From Promethearchaeota archaeon (GTDB lineage Archaea; Asgardarchaeota; Lokiarchaeia; Sigynarchaeales; SOKP01): 6,795 bases of DNA. This document shows positions 1-4,773 of this stretch, piece by piece. How positions within the stretch are numbered: the stretch's first letter is position 1; the number at the start of each line of letters is the position of its first letter. The translations under genes were made by a program, and so were the position numbers. A model generated the notes under the pieces. The model saw only the letters and a program-made list of their open reading frames with translations. It had not been told where the DNA came from and did no database searches. The stretch spans positions 1 through 6,795 of the forward strand of contig WJKD01000433.1 of assembly GCA_014729315.1 (NCBI GenBank), written 5' to 3'.

Positions 1-590
1 TAATAATGTAAGGTTTTTCCGATTTTTTTAGATCTGATTAAATCAAATCTCTCGAGTGTTATAATATGCTTTAAAAAGGGTGTTCTCGTGATACCAACTT
101 TCTTTTCAATTTTTTCGTCTCTAGCGTGAATTCCGGGATTCTCTCGAATAAATTCTAAGATTTCGTTTAATTTTTCATTTTCCAAAATTTCCAATTTCGT
201 TCTTCGCTCGTTGGTAACTATCCAATTCTTCTCCTCTAATTTTCTAATAGCTAGAAAAATCTCTTCTTTACTGTATCCTTTATTGTAAGAAAGTTTTGCG
301 ATACATTTAGCGTATAATTTCTCGATGATGGGGTATTTTTGGAGTTTATTTTTAGATTCTACCTCAAATTCAGCGTCGTATCTTTTAAGTTTTAAAATAT
401 CTTGAGCGATCTTCAAAACATCTTTTTCAATTTCGGGTAATTCTTCAATAGAAGTTGCTTCCTCGTATTCTAGTTCTTTTTGGCGTTTTTTCCTCTCCAA
501 CAACTCAAAATCTTTTTGCCTAAATGGACTTTCCTCTAATACTTGCTTATTTTCTCCATTTTTTGTATCTCGCCTTTTTTCTAAAGACAT
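1..590 (-). CDS. Tandem winged-helix transcriptional regulator (3' end outside window)
   Basis: The frame reads from ATG at 590 to the left edge, giving 196 codons with no stop; the last partial codon (TA-) could be a stop or Tyr. Residues 1-50 are highly charged and probably disordered. Residues about 90-135 look like a first winged helix (YSKEEIFLAIRKLEEKNWIV, then a basic RRTK wing). Residues about 139-196 form a second, more typical archaeal winged helix: ENPGIHARD, then a VGITRTPFLKHI recognition helix, then a LIRSKKIGKTLHY wing. Such domains bind DNA as MarR/ArsR-like regulators; target and ligand are unknown. The start is firm: an in-frame TGA lies upstream with no other start codon between, and GAGG sits 8 bases ahead of the ATG. 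The gene follows the zinc-ribbon membrane protein by 28 bases on the same strand, so co-transcription is likely. Confidence 0.82.
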   Translation of the reverse strand, partial: MSLEKRRDTKNGENKQVLEESPFRQKDFELLERKKRQKELEYEEATSIEELPEIEKDVLKIAQDILKLKRYDAEFEVESKNKLQKYPIIEKLYAKCIAKLSYNKGYSKEEIFLAIRKLEEKNWIVTNERRTKLEILENEKLNEILEFIRENPGIHARDEKIEKKVGITRTPFLKHIITLERFDLIRSKKIGKTLHY

Positions 591-598
591 AGTATTTT

Positions 599-602
599 CC
601 TC
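599..602 (-). promoter_or_regulatory. Shine-Dalgarno site (GAGG) of the winged-helix gene
   Basis: GAGG on the minus strand lies 8 bases upstream of ATG 590, in the 28-base gap after the stop of the preceding gene. Another ATG directly after that stop (618) is in a different frame, so this site decides the start of the regulator gene. Confidence 0.6.
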
Positions 603-618
603 GGATTTTGTTCTTCAT

Positions 619-2115
619 TTAGGCTTTTCCTTCTAAATATTCAATATAACTGAGTTGCTCCTCGTAATCCATATATTTTAGTTGAGAAGCAATTTTTGCC
701 AAATGCTCGGGTTTTACATCAGGAAGCTTTTTAATTCGCTCAATAAGTAAAATGGGTAATTCTTCCCTGTATAGATTAATAATCGCTTCAATATACTTAA
801 CTTGTTCCTCCTTGGTTAAAAACGCTAATTCCTTCAAGAGTTCTTTTTTATCTTTTTTAGGAATTTTTAAATCGTGAATTTGAGCTCTCAAATCCTTTGA
901 AAGCACAGTAAAAATTTTCAAAAAATACTCTTTTACTAACTTTTTGTCCTTTTTATCTTTAACGGGTAAAAGAGATTCGTTAAGTTTTAATTCAATTTCT
1001 TTTTCCGCCCTTATGTTTGTTTTTATCTCTTTAGGACTTCCTTGTTCTTTAATTTCTTCTAATTTATGAATTTCACGTTTAATTTCCTCCTTTTTTTCCT
1101 CTCCCGGACTTAGTCTTTCCTTGGGTGACGGAACTTCTCTAATTGGAGTTCTGTGAGGTAATTCCCTTACTTTTCTTCTTTCAGATTGTGGTTTCTGTGG
1201 AAGTTTTTCTACTGCAGTGATAATTTGTTCTGGTATAGGTTTTTCAATGGTGATTTCTGATTTTCCAATTAATCCTGAATAATCTGTAGGTTTTCCAAAA
1301 GATAATATGAAGATCAATGTCCCTTTGATTAAGATAAATATTCCTGCTGCCCAATACATTACACTGAGTACTCCAAGTATCAAAACTCCTAATCCATCCA
1401 AAAAATCAAATTTATATTTATTCCTAATTTTCTTTTTGAACAATAAATCTAAAAGGATTGCTCCCCCAGCGATGGACAAAAAGATTATAATTCCTTTACC
1501 CAAGCTAAGGAAGCCTTCTACAAACCAAAAAATAGAATACAAAATTATAGTAATTGCTCCAACAAACGAAATATTATTTAATGAATTTTTTAGCTTTAAT
1601 CCAAAATCGTACGATTTGTTTTCATCTAATTTAGGGTATTTTACGGCGTATATCAAGACAAGTAGCCCTTTAAGAATTAGTAAAACTCCTGTTCCAAATA
1701 TTATGCTACCCAAGATACCCATACAGATAGAATCAGCTACAATATGATCATATTGTTTCTTTTTTATTTTTGGTGAAACATATGAGAGATCGTATAAGGA
1801 GATTATCATTCCCGGGATACCTATAAATAAAAGACTTAATTCAATTATGCTTAAGCATATTAATACAATCGACACAATGAAAATAGGAAGAAAAGCCACA
1901 AAATTCAATTTATAAATAATTTTATGTAAGGTTGGTTCTTTAGCTTTTTCTCTTTTCTTTTTTTTAGGTTTTACTGGTTTTTTCCCTCCCGACGATATCA
2001 AAAAGGGAGTACCGCATTTTTCACAATAGACTTTTATATTATTTTCAATAAGATCCGTCAATTCGTCGGGAAACACATATCCACAATCAGAACAAACATA
2101 AATTTTCTTTGACAT
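619..2115 (-). CDS. Zinc-ribbon multi-pass membrane protein with duplicated membrane unit and charged helical C-terminus
   Basis: 498 residues, family not recognised. Residues 8-34 hold a zinc ribbon (C8xxC11 and C31xxC34), followed by a Lys/Pro-rich linker (44-61). Residues about 71-275 are membrane-embedded with roughly six to eight helices. Two halves (about 71-162 and 183-276) resemble each other: both begin N/S-F-V, end a helix pair near a DL plus basic cluster, and close with an LxKGxLxxI segment followed by K-P and D, at an offset of about 112-115 residues. Residues 290-375 are a Pro- and charge-rich, probably disordered linker. Residues 380-498 are helical, with a repeated EEQ..YIE motif near 436-443 and 485-492. 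No signal peptide precedes the ribbon, so ribbon and tail are probably cytosolic. ATG 2115 has a weak GTGAG motif ahead. The likely operon partner is the winged-helix regulator downstream. A sensor or scaffold role is only inference. Confidence 0.85.
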   Translation of the reverse strand: MSKKIYVCSDCGYVFPDELTDLIENNIKVYCEKCGTPFLISSGGKKPVKPKKKKREKAKEPTLHKIIYKLNFVAFLPIFIVSIVLICLSIIELSLLFIGIPGMIISLYDLSYVSPKIKKKQYDHIVADSICMGILGSIIFGTGVLLILKGLLVLIYAVKYPKLDENKSYDFGLKLKNSLNNISFVGAITIILYSIFWFVEGFLSLGKGIIIFLSIAGGAILLDLLFKKKIRNKYKFDFLDGLGVLILGVLSVMYWAAGIFILIKGTLIFILSFGKPTDYSGLIGKSEITIEKPIPEQIITAVEKLPQKPQSERRKVRELPHRTPIREVPSPKERLSPGEEKKEEIKREIHKLEEIKEQGSPKEIKTNIRAEKEIELKLNESLLPVKDKKDKKLVKEYFLKIFTVLSKDLRAQIHDLKIPKKDKKELLKELAFLTKEEQVKYIEAIINLYREELPILLIERIKKLPDVKPEHLAKIASQLKYMDYEEQLSYIEYLEGKA

Positions 2116-2150
2116 TTACACTCACGATACGCGTTATATTATTGTTTTTT

Positions 2151-2160
2151 TCATATATTT
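2151..2160 (-). promoter_or_regulatory. Candidate TATA box for the zinc-ribbon gene
   Basis: The minus strand reads AAATATATGA here, preceded by further A-rich sequence that could serve as a BRE. Its centre is about 40 bases upstream of ATG 2115. Archaeal transcription normally starts about 25 bases after the TATA centre, which would leave a leader of roughly 15 bases carrying the GTGAG motif. The surroundings are AT-rich, so chance matches are easy. Confidence 0.4.
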
Positions 2161-2247
2161 TATTTTTTATTGTTAGACCAAAAATTCATTTTAACGATTA
2201 AATCAAATAGATCATGATGATTATACTCTATAAAAAATACGAATTAT

Positions 2248-2286
2248 TTAGATTAAAAATAAATGGAGTCCGATTTTTAAATCTAA
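2248..2286. terminator. Imperfect hairpin, candidate transcript end after the hydrolase gene
   Basis: Inverted repeat: TTAGATTAAAAAT (2248-2260) pairs with ATTTTTAAATCTAA (2273-2286), leaving one unpaired base. The 12-base loop itself contains GGAGTCC. On the minus strand it lies 29 bases past the hydrolase stop and is followed by a T-rich run (about 2234-2239). Archaeal termination mostly needs U-runs, so the T-rich stretch may matter more than the stem. The arms are AT-rich and the stem would be weak. Confidence 0.35.
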
Positions 2287-2315
2287 GTCTTAATTATGAT
2301 TTCTAACTAGAACAA

Positions 2316-2831
2316 TTACGATTCAAATTTATTAATTAATCCTAACCAATCCAAGCTTTTAACGGTTCTTTCAAGCTTATGATCATCGTCAACAATATTA
2401 TATTCAATATCTTCAAAAAGTTCTTCTGCTCTTTCTTTTGATAATTTCCACGAAACCACAGAATCGTTCTTACCATGATAAACAATGACTGGAACATTAA
2501 TAGATGGATAATTTTGCGGATTTAATGATGGTATTGCTAACAAAGGAGCAAGTAAAATTAAACCCTTTATTTTCGCAGGATTTTTACAAGTATATAATGC
2601 TGACATTAATCCACCAAAACTACTTCCAATAAGTATCCATTTAGATTTTTTATTCAATATATCATTGAGTTGGGCCATTCTATTTTCAAATAGCTTTTTC
2701 AAGTTCACTCTCTGTTGATAAGGTTCTAAATCAGGAGTTAATATGTCAGGTATAACTTTACGAAATAAATTTCCCTTAAATCCGTGACCAGAACTCTCAA
2801 GTCCGTGGACAAAAATTATGTTTGTCGTTAT
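2316..2831 (-). CDS. Small alpha/beta hydrolase with apparent non-canonical (AUA) start
   Basis: From ATA 2831 the frame gives 171 residues. It has the features of compact serine hydrolases of the alpha/beta fold (YqiA or dienelactone-hydrolase size class). A first beta strand leads into IIFVHGLESSGHG (5-17, oxyanion-side HG). The nucleophile elbow is GSSFGG (Ser71), the acid is in HGKNDSVV (Asp123), and the base is in DDDH (His151). It is likely a cytosolic esterase or acyl hydrolase; the substrate is unknown. The first conventional start in frame is GTG 2708, which would remove the HG motif and first strand, so it is probably wrong. Upstream the frame stays open only to TGA 2837-2835. GAGTGA sits 3 bases before the ATA, which is good Shine-Dalgarno register if it pairs as the 3' part of GGAGGTGA. 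Alternatively the gene starts at ATG 2865 and has suffered a one-base shift, or its start codon has decayed from ATG. Confidence 0.75.
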   Translation of the reverse strand: MTTNIIFVHGLESSGHGFKGNLFRKVIPDILTPDLEPYQQRVNLKKLFENRMAQLNDILNKKSKWILIGSSFGGLMSALYTCKNPAKIKGLILLAPLLAIPSLNPQNYPSINVPVIVYHGKNDSVVSWKLSKERAEELFEDIEYNIVDDDHKLERTVKSLDWLGLINKFES

Positions 2832-2834
2832 AAA

Positions 2835-2840
2835 TCACTC
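2835..2840 (-). promoter_or_regulatory. Shine-Dalgarno-like GAGTGA ahead of the hydrolase's ATA
   Basis: GAGTGA on the minus strand, followed by TTT and then ATA (2831-2829). The GTGAT part matches the 3' half of the archaeal GGAGGTGAT consensus, placing the ATA at usual spacing. This supports initiation at the ATA position, but the motif is short and also contains the TGA that closes the frame upstream. Confidence 0.4.
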
Positions 2841-2861
2841 TTTTTTTGATGGACTGATAAA

Positions 2862-3926
2862 TCATTTGAAACCAATTGAAGGGTAATGCTGATCTTCTTC
2901 CTCTTTTTTATTCAACTTTTTTTGCCTTAAATACCCTAGATACATCAATCCGAATAAGATGGAAAAATACAAAATCAATATAAAGGTCATTATGAGATAA
3001 TATTTATTTGTATAGGATAATAAATGAAGGGCACTTCCTATAATAAATCCAGTTAATAACCTTGATTCTGTTGTACTTTTTCTCAATAATAACCTTTGCG
3101 TACCCCAATCAGCTAAACCTGGTATTGGTAATAAAATACAAAGAATTACTGCTAACTCAGGACTAATGATGTTTCCGAAAATTTTTTCAAACACATGAGT
3201 AGAGAAAAAAGCACTCATTCCTCCAAGAATAACTCCAGAACATCGTGAACAAAAATAGATGTAAGTGTTTCCGAATTTTAAATAAAAGGTATGGTCGCTC
3301 ATGTAGATGGGATGATGAGTAAATAAAATGTTATATATAGTCCTTTCTTTTTTTGAAAACACAAAATCATATAAAAATAATGAAAATGGAACAATAAAAA
3401 TTATTGAGGTAAGAGTTTGTAGAAAAAACTTAAACCCATAATTCCTAATGATGGTTTCGGACAAGCAATTTAAGTAAGGTGAAGTTGATGAAACGAGAAT
3501 AATAATAAAAATAGAATATGTTATTGAAATTAGCACTAATGCAATAAAAATGTAAATTACATTCTTAAAAGATAAATACATGTTTGGTTCATATTTTAAT
3601 AACCCACATAAGAGCCCCCATAAGGAGACGAATAGTATCCAATGTGGATAAATGTTCTCGCAAAAAGCTAATTGATATAAATATTCTCCAATAAAGCCAG
3701 CGATAAAACCGTGATACCATTTTGTTAATAAGATTAAAAAAGTGAATATTAAAAGCGTTATGTGAAAATTAAGTAAGAGGTCTTTATTGTGAATATAAAC
3801 AGATGAAATTGATCCAAAAAATTCTGAAATGTAAAAATAAGTCGAAATAAGAAAAAAGCTGATTAGTAAGTTTAAAAAAATCTCTCTTAAAAATTTTTTC
3901 TGATCGAGATTGACATTCTGATTCAA
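2862..3926 (-). CDS. DUF2085-type integral membrane protein with extra N-terminal membrane domain
   Basis: 354 residues. The C-terminal part (about 198-335) has the DUF2085 marks: HHP (204-206), FCSRCSG (225-231), a PIPGLADWGTQ segment (267-277) and STTESRLLTG (284-293), where family members have a similar P..DG.tQ...STNELR pattern. The family is membrane-bound and of unknown biochemical role; the CxxC and His could bind metal (inference). Residues 13-190 add about five membrane helices. The stretch WYHGFIAGFIGEYLYQ (70-85), then W..F.SLWGLLCGLL (96-110), loosely recalls ECF-transporter S components. The start is TTG 3926: the frame is open only to TAA 3950-3948 and has no ATG until far inside. 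A TATA-like box centred near 3952 would start RNA at about 3926, so the message may be leaderless. Its stop overlaps an ATG (ATGA, 2865-2862) beside the hydrolase gene, suggesting an operon. Confidence 0.8.
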   Translation of the reverse strand: MNQNVNLDQKKFLREIFLNLLISFFLISTYFYISEFFGSISSVYIHNKDLLLNFHITLLIFTFLILLTKWYHGFIAGFIGEYLYQLAFCENIYPHWILFVSLWGLLCGLLKYEPNMYLSFKNVIYIFIALVLISITYSIFIIILVSSTSPYLNCLSETIIRNYGFKFFLQTLTSIIFIVPFSLFLYDFVFSKKERTIYNILFTHHPIYMSDHTFYLKFGNTYIYFCSRCSGVILGGMSAFFSTHVFEKIFGNIISPELAVILCILLPIPGLADWGTQRLLLRKSTTESRLLTGFIIGSALHLLSYTNKYYLIMTFILILYFSILFGLMYLGYLRQKKLNKKEEEDQHYPSIGFK

Positions 3927-3947
3927 ATTTAACGCCGAAAAATGTTT

Positions 3948-3956
3948 TTAAATATA
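3948..3956 (-). promoter_or_regulatory. Candidate TATA box for the DUF2085 gene
   Basis: TATATTTAA followed by AAA on the minus strand, in the 51-base gap after the 220-residue gene. The centre is about 26 bases from the TTG start at 3926, the usual archaeal TATA-to-start distance, which implies a leaderless or nearly leaderless transcript. Confidence 0.45.
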
Positions 3957-3977
3957 CTATTTAGAAGTAGTCAAATA

Positions 3978-4640
3978 TTAATCAAAAATTTCGTCTAAAC
4001 TTTCAATTAAATCGGTCTTTGTCTTCTCGAAACCTTTTCTTAATGCTTTTAGTATGGTGCTTTTACCTGTGGGGATCTTGAGTATGGAAGGGTCTTTTTC
4101 TACTATAGCTATTCCTGCCTCGTTGTAATTTAACTGCCGCATTAATGACTCGTATGCCTTTTGTTTATCTTTAAAAGCGACTTTGACGAGATCATCATAA
4201 TTATCTACATTTTCTCTTATTCTCAAGAATAACAAAGATTCTCTAACCTGTGAGATAAAAGCTTCCTTTGTTATTTCCTCTAATTTCTCATAATTCTTAT
4301 GGCTCTTTTTACACTGCCTATATGTCTGATCCCCGTTTAAATAGACTGGAAAATGCTCTTCAATTACTTTATTAAATAACTCTTCCGAATCTCCATTACT
4401 TAATAAAATTAAAGCGGAGTCTAAAGTAACTTTTATTTGTTGTAAAGTACCTTCCCTCGCATCGTTCGTACACCAATAATCGTAAAAAGTTCGAACCACC
4501 GGTTTTATAATAAAAGTAAATAATCCCGCGTCTAATTCAGTATTGATAAGTTTTTTCCCATATTCTAAAGCAGAATTCATCTGCTCGATCATTTTGTCTT
4601 CTAATATCTTATAATTTCTTTTAATGTACTCTTGCTCCAA
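3978..4640 (-). CDS. Conserved-looking helical protein of unknown function (220 aa)
   Basis: I do not recognise this family. The protein is soluble-looking and almost wholly helical, with no signal peptide and no membrane segment. An aromatic cluster (FYDYWC, 52-57) sits after a hydrophobic helix (39-50). The middle (85-125) is charged, and the C-terminal half alternates Glu/Lys helices, ending in an acidic tail. Two Cys (57 and 110) are isolated and do not form a metal site. The start is TTG 4640: TAA lies two codons upstream, and GGAG (4654-4651) precedes it by 10 bases. The next candidate is Met17 (4592), with a weaker upstream site. It is first in the minus-strand series, 51 bases ahead of the DUF2085 gene, and divergent from the large helical-repeat gene. 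A functional link to either neighbour is unproven. Confidence 0.75.
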   Translation of the reverse strand: MEQEYIKRNYKILEDKMIEQMNSALEYGKKLINTELDAGLFTFIIKPVVRTFYDYWCTNDAREGTLQQIKVTLDSALILLSNGDSEELFNKVIEEHFPVYLNGDQTYRQCKKSHKNYEKLEEITKEAFISQVRESLLFLRIRENVDNYDDLVKVAFKDKQKAYESLMRQLNYNEAGIAIVEKDPSILKIPTGKSTILKALRKGFEKTKTDLIESLDEIFD

Positions 4641-4650
4641 TTCTTAGAAT

Positions 4651-4654
4651 CTCC
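4651..4654 (-). promoter_or_regulatory. Shine-Dalgarno-like GGAG for the TTG start at 4640
   Basis: GGAG followed by AT on the minus strand, 10 bases ahead of TTG 4640. The spacing is slightly long, but it is the best site near either candidate start and favours TTG over the internal ATG at 4592. Confidence 0.4.
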
Positions 4655-4726
4655 GTTCCGTAATATTATTGTAAAAAATATTAAACTTCAATATTTCTTT
4701 TAATTTATTAAATATTTATTTTAATT

Positions 4727-4749
4727 TAACAATAATCATAACAATAATC
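4727..4749 (+). repeat. Tandem 11-base direct repeat upstream of the plus-strand gene
   Basis: TAACAATAATC occurs at 4727-4737 and again, exactly, at 4739-4749, a 12-base period. It lies 13 bases before the ribosome binding site of the plus-strand gene, near the expected transcription start. It could be an operator for a dimeric regulator or a chance low-complexity repeat. Confidence 0.5.
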
Positions 4750-4761
4750 TTATGAATCTTT

Positions 4762-4766
4762 AGGTG
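4762..4766 (+). promoter_or_regulatory. Shine-Dalgarno site (AGGTG) for the plus-strand gene
   Basis: AGGTG lies 7 bases before TTG 4774 but 16 bases before ATG 4783, which favours the TTG as the start. Confidence 0.5.
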
Positions 4767-4773
4767 TTGATCA

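Larger units (their letters stand above)
2116..2315. other. 200-base intergenic region between two minus-strand genes
   Basis: This gap separates the hydrolase stop from the zinc-ribbon gene start. Beyond the hairpin and TATA-like box listed separately, I see only AT-rich sequence. A 30-codon plus-strand frame (2214-2306) lacks a ribosome binding site and is not called. The gap suggests the zinc-ribbon gene has its own promoter and is not simply read through from the hydrolase. Confidence 0.5.
4641..4773. promoter_or_regulatory. Divergent promoter region
   Basis: 133 bases separate the outward-facing starts at 4640 (minus) and 4774 (plus), so both promoters must lie here. The centre is almost pure A/T with several possible TATA boxes (for example around 4680-4725) that cannot be told apart by eye. 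It also holds the 11-base direct repeat listed separately. Confidence 0.5.

Noticed and set aside
1307..1747. 146-codon plus-strand frame
   Set aside because: It lies opposite the membrane region of the zinc-ribbon gene; its Pro/Ile/Lys-rich translation looks like an antisense shadow with no domain.
2214..2306. 30-codon plus-strand frame in the spacer
   Set aside because: It has no ribosome binding site, lies across the hairpin, and is of a length expected by chance.
2316..2708. Hydrolase taken as a 130-residue protein from GTG 2708
   Set aside because: The same frame continues upstream through the conserved FVHG strand-loop, so this start would cut the catalytic fold.
4041..4073. Walker A-like TGKST in the 220-residue protein
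   Set aside because: The full GxxxxGK[ST] pattern is missing (Leu at the first Gly position) and no strand or Walker B follows; it is close to the C-terminus.
4752..4763. ATG at 4752 as start of the plus-strand gene
   Set aside because: It hits TAG after three codons and is not in the gene's frame.
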